From Symsagittifera roscoffensis (taxonomy: Eukaryota; Xenacoelomorpha; Acoela; Convolutidae): 64,000 nt of DNA. The stretch covers positions 2,170,001 through 2,234,000 of the forward strand of contig NC_087065.1 in assembly GCF_963678635.1 (NCBI RefSeq). The letters are read 5' to 3'. A program made the position numbers and the translations under genes. Below, piece after piece: positions 53,899 through 64,000 of this stretch (its first letter is position 1; the number at the start of each line of letters is the position of its first letter). The notes below the pieces were generated by a model. That model was given only the letters and a program-made list of their open reading frames with translations. It had not been told where the DNA came from and did no database searches.

Positions 53899-55035
53899 CT
53901 AATCAATAGGTGTCAGATAATCCGAAGGGGACGTTGTACAGTAAGTTAAGTTAGGTCGTGGACTTTTTGCGCCGGAGAACGTAATTAGCAGTTCGTCATC
54001 GGAGTCTACTGCACTATTGGTCTCCGTTCCAAGCGTTACTTGGTCGATAAACCGCCTATCACCGTAAAATTTAGGGGGGCTTGGGTTCCTTTTTGCACAA
54101 TGTTTTAAGGATATCGGGGTTTTTGGTGTCTCCACTGTCTTCTCCGGAGAGCTGTCCACTCAAATTGGGTCGTCGCTTGTGCCCGTTGGTATAGTGATCG
54201 TTGTCTGAGTGTTTGTCTGGCTTTGTACGGTACGTCTTGGCTGATCTAAATCACTATGTAGGTTAACAGTCGGTGTATTACATACAGTTTCCGCTTCCGT
54301 ACGCAAGTAGTCATCAATGACTTTATACCAAAGGTCTAACTCTAACGAAGAATCTAAGCTATTAAAGTCAAATTTTGAACCTTTCGAGCTCGTGGTGATA
54401 GTTCTCCTCCTTTTGCATGTATTTCCACCCGTTGGTGTGTAACTCGTCGAAGGGCCTGCTATATTTGAATATTGTCTCTTGGAAGGGGAGTTTCTTTTTC
54501 GCTTGCCTGCTAAATCATTATTATTAATTAGCGAATTCGGTCTTGCCAAAAATGTCCTAGGAGCTGCCGGTTGGATTTTGTTAAAAGCTAAGTCAGATTT
54601 TCTGATCACATGTCCGTTGTCTAATATGACCGTATGTTTCGTGTCTGACAGAGGTTTACTCCCAAGTGGTTTAAAATACGGTTCGTCTTCCCTCCTGTTA
54701 ACTGTTCTCCTAAACCAGTTACCTCCTTGGCTGAAAGGGTTTGACAGTGGGGCTCGCCGAAGATTTCTATCTACTTTGTCCGCAGGGTCGCTCTCGTACC
54801 CTCTTTCCTCTATTGCTCTGTTTTCCAGATAGCCATCTTCAAAAGCGTCGTCAGCCCCCCAGTCTTGTGCTCTGTCCTTTGATAGAATTGACTTCCCCTT
54901 ATCTAAACTAATTGAATGAGAGACCAAAGATTTCCAGAACGTATTGGGAGATCTATTAAAAAGTTTTGAGAAAGGAGAGCATCGAATGGATGATTGTTTC
55001 GTCGAACGTATGTATATTCCAAATAATTTTATCAA
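53899..55035 (-). pseudogene. Integrase C-terminal region and tail, element C
   Basis: ORF 55035-54160 (291 codons) starts in the post-core region (RCSPFSKLFNRSPNTFWKSL, typical after the catalytic Glu helix) and runs into a Lys/Arg/Ser-rich tail with basic clusters (GKRKRNSPSKR, CKRRRTI). The tail continues in the same frame past a stop at 54160 as the 86-codon ORF 54159-53899. It lies in a different frame from the core ORF 55726-54956. Confidence 0.75.
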
Positions 55036-55916
55036 TTGCCAAATTAAAAGATGGTTTTGGATCGTTGAACGACATTGCCAGTAGCTTAGCTTTGACAGTG
55101 TAAATGAGTCTTTCTACTACTCCGTTGGATCTATGATCCCCGACCGTACATAGGATTAAATTAATGTTGTTCTTCTCACAGAAGTTTCTAAAATCAAACG
55201 AAATAAAACATGACCCATGCTCGGCTCTAATGGACTTTGGAAATCCGTGAAGATGGCAGTAATCTGTCATGAAGGTTAAAATCGAAGAAGCCGAGGTATT
55301 GTTTACTACCTTTGCAGACGGAAACTTTGAAAAGCGATCGATGCATAACAAAAGGTATTTTGAGTTATCCCAACTCTTGTCCAATGGGCCCGCAAAGTCT
55401 AAATCTACTTCTTCGTTTGGTTCGGTCAGAATCGGTAATGTCTCCGTGTTGTTCGTCCCTAGTAACACTTTTATGTTCTTACCGGCCAGGATACACTGAA
55501 TGCAATTCTTTCCGTGATGGTAGATCTCTCTGTATAGGTGTGGCCACCAGATGTTTTCTGCCAGGGCTTTCACCCCGAACTCTCCTGGGTGAGTTTCGTG
55601 AAGAAGTGACAGGAATGGTGATCTTAATGCAGCCGGTACTATCAGTTTGTTATCGTTAAATAACAGTCCTTCTTTCACGTGAATGTCCCTCTGGAAGTTC
55701 TTTAGGTAGGCTCCGAATTTGTCCAATGGTTTTGCCTTCCTGTACCGCCTTCTTTGCCTCCTTGAGGATTTTGTCTTTGTCCGTCATGAGTTTGATAAGC
55801 TTATTTGAGCAATGATCTGAGAACGATAACGGGTTGTCAGGCAAACTGAGATCTCCATTGTTTTTGGACAGTATTTTCTTTTGTAAGTCTGACATTGTAT
55901 CGTTATTAAAGTTCAA
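54956..55916 (-). pseudogene. Integrase N-terminal and catalytic core, element C
   Basis: ORF 55916-55656 precedes, in another frame, ORF 55726-54956 (256 codons). The latter has the zinc finger (HETHPGEFG, then NCIQCILAGK) and the core: DLDFAGPL (Asp), IRAEHGSCF, where the second catalytic residue is Glu instead of the Asp of element A (IRTDQGS), and GVVERLI (Glu). With that change the integrase is expected to be poorly active or inactive. Confidence 0.82.
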
Positions 55917-56334
55917 TCAGATTACTTTCTTTTCTGCCATGAATGATATTTATAACAAGTTAACCGATGTAATGAATTCTTGTAATTGTTTTTTTTTATC
56001 TGAATTTAATGACTGATTGATTGAAAGTAATGACTGGGCAAGAAAAAATAAAAAGTTTTATCTGATAAATGAAAATAATTGAAGTCAAATTTTGATAAAT
56101 TTAATGGAACACAACCGCTTGTGCAAGACTCTGAACGCAAGTGATTGGAATAACATATTCTGATAGTGTCGTTTACGTAATTCAGAATATTCGAGAAGAA
56201 CGACCGTTGGATGCTTAGCGATAATTCTTTCTTTACGCCCATTGGGTTATTACAATCCAAGTTACTGATCGTATTTACATCCACTGGATTATACACTTCG
56301 TTCTTTTTACAATTATTCTTTTTACAATCGCTAC
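55917..56334 (-). other. Linker between RNase H and integrase, element C
   Basis: Contains a 96-codon minus ORF (56296-56006) without recognised motifs, matching in position the polar linker of element A. Stops and a T-rich run near 55990 interrupt it. Confidence 0.5.
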
Positions 56335-57763
56335 TTAGGGGTTTTCTACAATCTTTTGTACTGTAGCCACTACAAATTCGCTATCATAGTGTGAGGTTGG
56401 GAGTGCTTTTCCTGAAGGTAGTCTCGACAATAAATCTGTAAATCCCATTTCTTTTCTCGGTATGTGCTTGATCTTGAAATCAAATGGTAAAAGTCGGTTT
56501 ACCCAACGGGTTAATCTGCTGTGCATAGTTTTATTACTCTGATTTGCATTTAATGCTGATAGCAATGCCTTATGGTCTGTTACAATTTCGAATTCAGCAC
56601 CATACAAGTAATTTTTAAAATGTTCTGTCGCCCAGACTACTCCCAACAATTCAAGTACGCTTGTCGAATATTTACTTTCGTGGTTGTTTAAAAATCGGGA
56701 GGCGAATTTTATTGTTACCCAATTCTCCCCATCCCATTGTTCTAGGGTAGCTCCCAAGCCGCTATGAGAAGCGTCTGTCTTTAGTCTTGACATCCTTTTT
56801 ATGTCGAAATGATTATTCCCTGTTATGTTCACTATCTGTTGTTTTAATTCTTCAAACGCTTTAGTATGTTCATCATTCCATCGGTAGACTGATTTTTTTA
56901 CGAGAAGTGGTCGTAGGGGAGAACTTAGGGAAGACAAATTCGGGACAAGTTTCATACACTGATTGATCGACCCAAATAAAGACTTAAGTTCAGGTATGTT
57001 TTTGGGGATTGGTAGGTTTTTAATCGAATCTGATTTTCCCATCAATGATTTCACGCCCGAGTTTGATATCTTGAAACCTAGCCACTCTATTTTTTTTTGG
57101 AAAAGTGCACAGTTCTCCCATTTTACCGCCATATTCTTGTTGTCCAAAATGTTTAAAATATTTGTAAGTATCGCTTTGTGTTTATTTAATGAACCTTTCG
57201 AAGCTATTAAAATGCGTTCGATATAAAAATTGGTAAAAGGAATGTCTTTCAAAAAAGAATCCATCACCCTCTGGATTTCGTTTGGCGTATCGCGCAATCC
57301 GTAAAATCCAGTTAAAAACCTATAGGTCCCAGTGGTTTCGCCCCCCAAAATACTAAAATTACACTCTTTGCTGGTGTATGTGCATAATTGTAGTTGGCTG
57401 TACGCGTTCTTTAGATCTAAACTACTAAAGCAAACTTCCCCTGACTCTTTGCTTGACAGTTGGAGTGCAATATTATCGATCAGTTCATGTATGTTTGGCA
57501 TTTGATACTTGTTCTTGAATATCTGGTTATTTAATAGTTTCGAATGTAATGCCAACTTGATGCTAACCGTCTTTTTTTCTTGTAATCACTATTGGACTTA
57601 TAAAACAACCTTCATCGCATTTGTTTAACTTCACGATATGCCCCTCTTTTTCCATTCTATTTAGTTCCGTTGTTACGTTATCGGGTAGATGTAGGGAAAA
57701 TCTTCTACCTTTGGTTTGGATAGGTTTGAATGGGGAGTGGAAGTGAGTAACTTTTCTGTCCAA
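56335..57763 (-). pseudogene. Reverse transcriptase and RNase H, element C
   Basis: ORF 57763-57563 has the RT fingers (CDEGCFISPIVITRKKDG). ORF 57555-56335 (406 codons) continues with FSSLDLKNAYSQL (catalytic Asp), GGETTGTYRFLTGFYGL and then NFYIERILIA, where the expected Y-x-D-D is Y-I-E-R. Both catalytic aspartates of the box are lost. RNase H follows (KTDASHSGLG, VLELLGVVWA, VTDHKALL) with its acidic residues intact. The two ORFs are offset by an indel in the T-run at about 57570. Confidence 0.88.
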
Positions 57764-58330
57764 TGGTATTTTCCCACTCTGTTAAATAATCCTTTGTAAT
57801 TATGATACAGATTAAGGATCGTGTCTGAATAGTTATTTAACTTAGCCAACTCTGCGCGTGATATGTTGTTGACGGGTAGTAGAGGCTGTCGTTGAGCTAT
57901 CTCGATTCCAATTCTCGGAAGATTGTCGTTTCCCAGGAGAAGTGATAAAAAGTGGAGTTTCGTCCGCGATCCATCCATTGGATTATAATCTAACTACCAC
58001 TTTCCCGATGATGTTGATTGTGTCATTGGTGAATCCGCAGTATAGTTCCCTAGTTTTCTTCTCTACTGGCTGTATCTTCAATTGTGGATTTCTCAACTTC
58101 AACTCTTGTAGTACATTTTGCATCAGGAAGCTTACTGGGCTTGACGAATCTACTGGAACGTTCAAATTGACTATTGCATCGTCTCCCAATCCGATGTTGA
58201 CTAATTTCTTGGTTTCCAAGCCATTGCTATGGTAGATTGTTCTGATGTTAAGAACGGAATAGTCGTCGTTATCGCTTATCCCCTCTTCAGTCCAAGCGTT
58301 GATCACTCCGCAAAAACTCTTCGCTTCTTG
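57673..58330 (-). pseudogene. Aspartic protease and linker to RT, element C
   Basis: ORF 58306-57983 has the protease active site VDSSSPVSF and the INIIGKVVVRL strand. ORF 57978-57673 continues, after a stop at 57980 in the same frame, with LLLGNDNLPRIGI and the linker. It corresponds to IDSASPVSF and LLGNDLLPNLGI in element A. The protease frame is open upstream and overlaps the end of gag, so gag and pol would be joined by a frameshift here. Confidence 0.78.
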
Positions 58331-59300
58331 CCTGAAGGTCTTCTGGGGAATATGAACAATCCTGACTATTTACAGCTTCATCTACAATATTTACAGCGGG
58401 TTTTCTTCCTTTCGATTTACAAAGTCTTCCGAAGTGTCCTTTATATTTACAAATATTACACACTATTTCTTTCGCCAGACACACATTCAGGTGACCCTTG
58501 GTAAACGCATTCCCGCATTTCATACAAGTATTTGATCTTGATCTTTCTATGTTCATCTTTCTTGGTTCCTTTTTTACATTGTTGAAGTTTTTATACACTC
58601 TCCCGCTACTTCCTGTCGTGTTGAAAGATCTAGTCATATTGGTTAATTTGAGGTGGTTATAGTAGCCTTTTTCGTCGATGATTGCTTGGTTTAGTGCATC
58701 CAATGGATTGAGAGTTTCCGAAAGTAGTCTACGTTGTGAGTCGCATTTTTTCATTTTAAAAATAAATACGTCTCTGATCCACTCCTGTTCTGCATTAATT
58801 CCAATTTCACATGATCTTGCTAAATCTGATAACTCGCCCCAAAATTGTTCACAGGATTCTCTATCCTTTTGTTTCCTGCTCAATAATTTATATCGTTCAA
58901 ATGTTATGTTGGTTGGTTTGATAAAAGCCGATTCTAGCAGTTCGTAAAATTCCTTGAATGAGATTCCTAGGACTTTTACCCTTGGATGTTTCTGGGCGAA
59001 AACTCTTTTGCCTTCCGCTCCTAAGGCCAAGTATAGGATTGACCTTACTTTTTTTACTTTGGCCTCCCTGGCTTTCCTCTGTGGCTCAGTTTCTGACTCC
59101 TGGGCGCCTTCTAGGATCGGTAACTTCGTCTCCCCCTCCACTGGTTCTTTGAGGTTGTCTATGTCTAAATTTTCCTTCGCAATGATAGCCAAATGGAATT
59201 GGTCTATCCAGTTGTTCCATTGAGTGGGAGGTTCTACCGCGTGGTTTGACCAAAAGGCGGGTATTTCCCGCAGGTTCGAATCAGTTGTTGACTGCGCCAT
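58287..59300 (-). CDS. Gag with two Cys/His knuckles, element C (337 aa)
   Basis: An intact 337-codon ORF whose ATG takes its A from the last LTR base and its TG from the primer-binding site. Residues 1-230 are capsid-like, with a YKLLSRKQKDRESCEQFW block. Residues about 260-300 hold CMKCGNAFTKGHLNVC and CNICKYKGHFGRLC, the second a canonical CCHC knuckle. It forms the particle and binds RNA. Unlike element A, the knuckles are in the gag frame, which suggests that the frame change before them in A is a mutation. Confidence 0.85.
   Translation of the reverse strand: MAQSTTDSNLREIPAFWSNHAVEPPTQWNNWIDQFHLAIIAKENLDIDNLKEPVEGETKLPILEGAQESETEPQRKAREAKVKKVRSILYLALGAEGKRVFAQKHPRVKVLGISFKEFYELLESAFIKPTNITFERYKLLSRKQKDRESCEQFWGELSDLARSCEIGINAEQEWIRDVFIFKMKKCDSQRRLLSETLNPLDALNQAIIDEKGYYNHLKLTNMTRSFNTTGSSGRVYKNFNNVKKEPRKMNIERSRSNTCMKCGNAFTKGHLNVCLAKEIVCNICKYKGHFGRLCKSKGRKPAVNIVDEAVNSQDCSYSPEDLQARSEEFLRSDQRLD
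59290..59299 (-). other. Primer-binding site of element C
   Basis: TGGCGCAGTC on the minus strand, immediately after the LTR. It is complementary to the CCA-bearing 3' end (GACTGCGCCA) known for several animal serine tRNAs. It encodes gag residues 1-4. Confidence 0.75.
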
Positions 59301-59511
59301 AATAAAAGTATAGATTTATCACTGGTAACTATTGTATCTAACTAAAGTTAAAAGAGAATAAAAGTATTGGTTGAATTATAACTGACTGTAGTCTAAAAAG
59401 AGCAACTAGTGATCCGAAGTCCACTGGACTTCGTAGAGTGAACATTGACTGGTACGTAATTAGATAATAGAGGTCAAGGTTATAACATACTAAAAATACT
59501 GAATCACAACA
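59300..59511 (-). repeat. LTR of element C (5' LTR in element orientation)
   Basis: Partner of 53157-53368, 212 bp, followed on the plus strand by the target duplication TATGA. Confidence 0.95.
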
Positions 59512-59516
59512 TATGA

Positions 59517-60220
59517 GAAGCATTCTTTTTTGAAATTATTCCAGAATTCTTTCAAAAAGTGTGTTTAGGTAAATTTACAAGATTCGTAATGGGTTGCTCG
59601 TTAAATAGATCATAATGCTCGCACAAAATTTTTGACAATTTTTAGACAAAAAAGCTTGTCATATGATTTCTTTTTTATGATAATTTTATGATAAGTACTT
59701 TATTCATAGACAATTTTTGTTCTAAATTTCTTTAAATTATCTTTTCCGCAAGTTCAATTGAGTTGAAATCGGTTTTTGATTAAGTCAGAACTTATTGGTT
59801 TTTTATTATACAAAAAAAATGTTTATCTTACAATTGTTAATAATGAAAACACTATCATAAGGAATTTTTTAAAAAAGTTATGAAAAATAGTATTTTGTTC
59901 TGAAGTCCTTCAAATGCTAGTCACACTATTTTCATACTATTTATTATAGAATTCCACTTCGCCATACTCCATTGGATTGTCATACTATTTCATTTTTTCC
60001 ATTCTATGAACTTATATGAAAAGCATTTTTAGACAACCTGGTTTTGAAGCTTCAGAAAAATACTCAATTTTTCGTTTTCAAAACCACGTGCCGACGTGCT
60101 AATTTTGTTAATTGATACATATTAAATGGGAACATTATATCAAATTGTTATTTTGATCATCCTTGAGTACCGAAATATTGCCAATTTTGCTCTATTATTT
60201 GAAACTATTGCTCTTTTCAG
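59517..60220. other. AT-rich stretch, possibly intronic
   Basis: No ORF. It ends in TTGCTCTTTTCAG, a good 3' splice site for the exon at 60221. Confidence 0.4.
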
Positions 60221-60310
60221 GTAGAATGATTGGCGAGGAGCTGTTGATAGATGACAAACGCATTGTTGAATTTGATAAGAACTTCCTCATCAAACCGCTC
60301 TACACCTTAG
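60221..60310 (+). CDS. Probable internal exon of a host gene
   Basis: The 90-bp segment lies between TTTTCAG and a GGTACGG donor. Only one of its three frames is open (starting in phase 2, ending with one base over) and it encodes a balanced, soluble-looking peptide (IGEELLIDDKRIVEFDKN). A second acceptor (ATTTGCAG, 60374-60381) 71 nt later would keep the frame open into 60382-60503 and then into the satellite. I do not recognise the protein. Base composition is less AT-biased than the flanks, which supports coding. Confidence 0.45.
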
Positions 60311-60381
60311 GTACGGATACCTTGTAAATATGCAAATTAAACTCAAATTTTCATGGCAAAACTACGTAAATTCTATTTGCA

Positions 60382-60503
60382 GTGAAGATTGCACTCAAAT
60401 TGAATTGCAGTGAACTTTTTCATTCTGCAAAATTGTATTTGATTTTTGTTCCACTTAATGTTTTGCACGCCCATCGCTTAATTCCAACCGTATTCAAAAC
60501 AAA
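60382..60503 (+). CDS. Possible following exon, running into the satellite
   Basis: Open in phase with the preceding exon after an ATTTGCAG acceptor. It encodes a hydrophobic, low-information segment and has no clear donor before the satellite begins at 60504. It could be intron sequence read by chance. Confidence 0.2.
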
Positions 60504-63500
60504 ATTGTTACATCAGGGGAACCCAGTTTGTTCCAACTGCCGTCTAACATTTCTGACATACCTTACCTGTCGAGTAATTGTTACATCAGGGGAAACCCAG
60601 GTTGTTCCAACTGCCGTCTAACATTTCTGACATACCTTACCTGTCGAGTAATTGTTACGTCAGGGGGAACCCAGGTTGTTCCAACTGCCGTCTAACATTT
60701 CTGACATACCTTACCTGTCGAGTAATTGTTACATCAGGGGAACCCAGTTTACTCCAAATGCCGTCTAACATGTCTGACATACCTCACCTGTCGATTAATT
60801 GTTACATCAGGGGAAACCCAGGTTGTTCCAACTGCCGTCTAACATTTCTGACATACCTTACCTGTCGAGTAATTGTTACATCAGGGGAAACCCAGGTTGT
60901 TCCAACTGCCGTCTAACATTTCTGACATACCTTACCTGTCGAGTAATTGTTACATCAGGGGGAACCCAGTTTGTTCCAACTGCCATCTAACAGTTCTGAC
61001 GTACCTTACCTGTCGAGTAATTGTTAAATCAGGGGAAACCCAGGTTGTTCCAACTGCCGTCTAACATTTCTGACATACCTTACCTGTCGAGTAATTGTTA
61101 CATCAGGGGGAACTCAGTTTGATCCAACTGCCGTCTAACGTGTCTGACATAGCTTACCTGTGAAGTAATTGTTACATCAGGGGGAATCCAGTTTACTCCA
61201 AATGCCGTCTAACATGTCTGACATACCTTACCTGTCGAGTAATTGTTACATCAGGGGAAACCCAGTTTGTTCCAACTGCCGTCTAACAAGTCTGATATAC
61301 CTTCTCTGTCGAGTAATTGTTACATCACGGAAAACCCAGGTTGTTTCAACTGCGTCTAACATGTCTGACAAACCTTACCTGTCTAAAAATTGTTACATCA
61401 GGGGAAACCCAGGTTGTTTCAACTGCCATCTAACATGTCTGACATAACTTACCTGTCGAGTAATTTTTTACATCAGGGGAAACCCAGGTTGTTCCAACTG
61501 CCGTCTAACTTTTTTGACATACCTTACTTGTCGAGTAATTGTTACATCAGGGGGAACCCAGTTACTCCAACTGCCGTCTAACATGTCTGACATACCTTAC
61601 CTGTCGAGTAATTGTTACATCAGGGGAAACCCAGGTTGTTCCAACTGCCGTCTAACATTTCTGACATACTGTACCTGTCGAGTAATTGTTACATCAGGGG
61701 GAACCCAGGTTGTTCCAACTGCCGTCTAACATTTCTGACATACCTTACCTGTCGAGTAATTGTTACATCACGGAAAACCCAGGTTGTTTAAACTGCGTCT
61801 AACATGTCTGACAAACCTTACCTGTCTAAAAATTGTTACATCAGGGGAAACCCAGGTTGTTCCAACTGCCGTCTAACATGTCTGACATATCTTACCTGTC
61901 GAGAAATTTTTACATCAGGGGAAACCCAGTTTGTTCCAACTGCCGTCTAACGTGTCTGACATAGCTTACCTGTCAAGTAATTGTTAAACCAGGGGAAACC
62001 CAGGTTGTTCCAACTACCGTCTAATTTTTCTGACATACCTTACCTGTCGAGTAATTGTTACATCAAGGGGAACCCAAATTGTTCCAACTGCCGTCTAACG
62101 TGTCTGACATACCTTACTTGTCGAGTAATTGTTACATCAGGGGGAACCCAGTTACTCCAACTGCCGTCTAACATGTCTGACATACCTTACCTGTCGAGTA
62201 ATTGTTACATCAGGGGAAACCCAGTTTGTTCCAACTGCCGTCTAACAAGTCTGACATACCTTCTCTGTCGAGTAATTGTTACATCACGGAAAACCCAGGT
62301 TGTTTCAACTGCGTCTAACATGTCTGACAAACCTTACCTGTCTAAAAATTGTTACATCAGGGGAAACCCAGGTTGTTCCAACTGCCGTCTAACATGTCTG
62401 ACATATCTTACCTGTCGAGAAATTTTTACATCAGGGGAAACCCAGGTTGTTCCAACTGCCGTCTAACTTTTCTGACATACCTTACCTGTCGAGTAATTGT
62501 TACATCAGGGGAAATCCAGGTTGTTCCAACTGCCGACTAACATTTCTGACATACCGTACCTGTCGAGTAATTGTTACATCAGGGGGAACCCAGGTTGTTC
62601 CAACTGCCGTCTAACATTTCTGACATACCTTACCTGTCGAGTAATTGTTACATCAGGGGCAACCCAGTTTGTTCCAACTGCCGTCTAACGTGTCTGACAT
62701 AGCTTACCTGTCAAGTAATTGTTAAACCGGGGGAAACCCAGGTTGTTCCAACTACCGTCTAATTTTTCTGATTTACCTTACCTGTCGAGTAATTGTTACA
62801 TCAGGCGGAACCCAGTTTGTTCCAACTGCCGTCTAACGTGTCTGACATACCTTACCTGTCGAGTAATTGTTACATCAGGGGGAACCCAGCTTACTCCAAC
62901 TGCCGTCTAACATGTCTGACATACATCACCTGTCGATTAATTGTTACATCAGGGGAAACCCAGTTTGTTCCAACTGCCGTCTAACATTTCTGACATGCCT
63001 TACCTGTCGAGTAATTGTTACATCAGGGGAAACCCAGGTTGTTCCAACTGCCGTCTAACATTTCTGACATACCTTACCTGTCGAGTAATTGTTACATCAG
63101 GGGGAACCCAGTTTGTTCCAACTGCCGTATAACGTGTCTGACATAGCTTACCTGTCAAGTAATTGTTACATCAGGGGGAACCCAGTTTGTTCCAACTGCC
63201 GTCTAACATTTCTGACATACCTTACTTGTCGAGTAATTGTTAAATCAGGGGAAACCCATGTTGTTCCAACTGCCGTCTAATTTTTCTGACATACCTTACC
63301 TGTCGAGTAATTGTTACATCCAGGGGAACCCAGTTTGTTCCAACTGCCGTCTAACGTGTCTGACATACCTTACTTGTCGAGTAATTGTTACATCAGGGGG
63401 AACCCAGTTTACTCCAACTGCCGTCTAACATGTCTGACATACCTTACCTGTCGAGTAATTGTTACATCAGGCGAAACCCAGTTTGTTCCAACTGCCGTCT

Positions 63501-64000
63501 AACATTTCTGACATACCTTACCTGTCGAGTAATTGTTACATCAGGGGGAAACCAGTTTGTTCCAACTGCCGTCTAATTTTTCTGACATAACTTACCTGTC
63601 GAGCAATTGCTACATCAGGGAGAACCCAGTTTGTTCCAACTGCCGTCTAACCTTTCTGACATACCTTACCTGTCGAGTAATTGTTAAATCAGGGGAAACC
63701 CAGGTTGTTCCAACTGCCGTCTAACATTTCTGACATACCTTACCTGTCGAGTAATTGTTACATCAGGGGAACCCAGTTTGTTCCAACTGCCGTCTAACGT
63801 GTCTGACATACCTTAATTGTCGAGTAATTGTTACATCAGGGGGAACGCAGTTACTCCAACTGCCGTCTAACATGTCTGACATACCTTCTCTGTCGAGTAA
63901 TTGTTAAATCAGGGGAAACCCAGGTTGTTCCAACTGCCGTCTAACATTTATGACATACCTTACCTGTCGAGCAATTGCTACATCAGGGGGAACCCAGTTT
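60504..64000 (+). repeat. 74-bp satellite array (about 47 monomers, continues past the window)
   Basis: Monomer about 74 bp (ATTGTTACATCAGGGGAAAC ... TACCTGTCGAGTA), repeated head to tail to the last base. Variants occur at fixed places: AACATTTCTG, AACGTGTCTG, AACATGTCTG or AATTTTTCTG in the centre, and GGTTGTTCC, GTTTGTTCC or GTTTACTCC in the left third. A block with the TCACGGAAAACCC variant recurs 962 bp apart (about 61250 and 62212), which is 13 monomers. The 63-codon open frames read in it are by-products of a 74-bp (not divisible by 3) repeat and are not called as genes. Confidence 0.95.

Larger units (their letters stand above)
53157..59511 (-). mobile_element. LTR retrotransposon C (Ty3/gypsy type), full length
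   Basis: A 6355-bp element bounded by two 212-bp LTRs and a perfect 5-bp target duplication TATGA (53152-53156 and 59512-59516). Coding sequence is on the minus strand in the order gag, protease, RT, RNase H, integrase, tail. Its proteins align with those of A throughout, so both belong to one lineage. LTRs differ at about 3 positions by eye. Frameshifts split the ORFs, and the RT active site and the second integrase aspartate are substituted. Confidence 0.95.

Noticed and set aside
60578-63724. Many overlapping 63-codon open frames starting at ATTGTTACATCAGG-type sites
   Set aside because: They are generated by the 74-bp satellite: the frame rotates each monomer and hits a stop every 2.6 units. 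There is no ATG in most and no independent coding signal.
60504-64000. CRISPR-like regular repeat
   Set aside because: There are no unique spacers; the whole 74-bp monomer repeats, and the context is eukaryotic.

Overview
This is a repeat-dominated piece of an AT-rich animal genome, most likely an invertebrate. It carries metazoan-type mobile elements (two compact Ty3/gypsy-type LTR retrotransposons, one very large env-bearing LTR element, BEL/Pao and LINE remnants, hAT-like MITEs and a foldback element), a satellite array, and at least one probable spliced host exon. No rRNA, tRNA gene, CRISPR array or bacterial-type operon is visible. The species cannot be named from the sequence.

Layout. 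1-2305 is non-coding apart from a MITE fragment. 2306-2726 is a complete MITE with TIRs and an 8-bp TSD. It lies in a decayed coding region that is interrupted again by element A (3070-10379, minus strand; 342-bp LTRs, 5-bp TSD ACGGC). Beyond A the old reading frame resumes at 10380 and runs into a degenerate array of ~730-bp units (10484-12300). A BEL/Pao pol remnant follows (13690-14681). It is split by a nested block and resumes at about 48922 (to about 50480). The block contains a minus-strand LINE remnant and element B, a giant LTR element with 281-bp LTRs.

Element B spans LTR to LTR 16741 (or 21539) to 48913, all plus strand. Its order is LTR, PBS, leader with a small ORF and a lysine/arginine-rich ORF overlapping gag, gag, protease, RT/RNase H, integrase, a small hydrophobic ORF joined to a Ser/Pro/Thr-rich ORF, an envelope-like glycoprotein, a further unknown ORF pair, a long 3' region and the LTR. 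Three tandem duplications enlarge it: 4.6-4.8 kb (LINE + LTR + leader), 1.65 kb (capsid/nucleocapsid part of gag) and 7.6-7.9 kb (integrase to last ORF). Without them B would be about 18 kb. LTRs are about 99% identical by eye, so B is young. Nevertheless many frame interruptions are shared by both duplicate copies.

To the right lie the BEL/Pao integrase remnant, a third MITE copy, a foldback element (52784-53045), element C (53157-59511, minus strand; 212-bp LTRs, TSD TATGA; same protein family as A but with a substituted RT active site), a probable host exon (60221-60310), and a 74-bp satellite from 60504 to the window end with a 13-monomer higher-order repeat.

In A and C the gag start codon straddles the LTR/primer-binding-site junction. 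The accessory and envelope-like ORFs of B are the least familiar biology here and the best candidate for an undescribed system.
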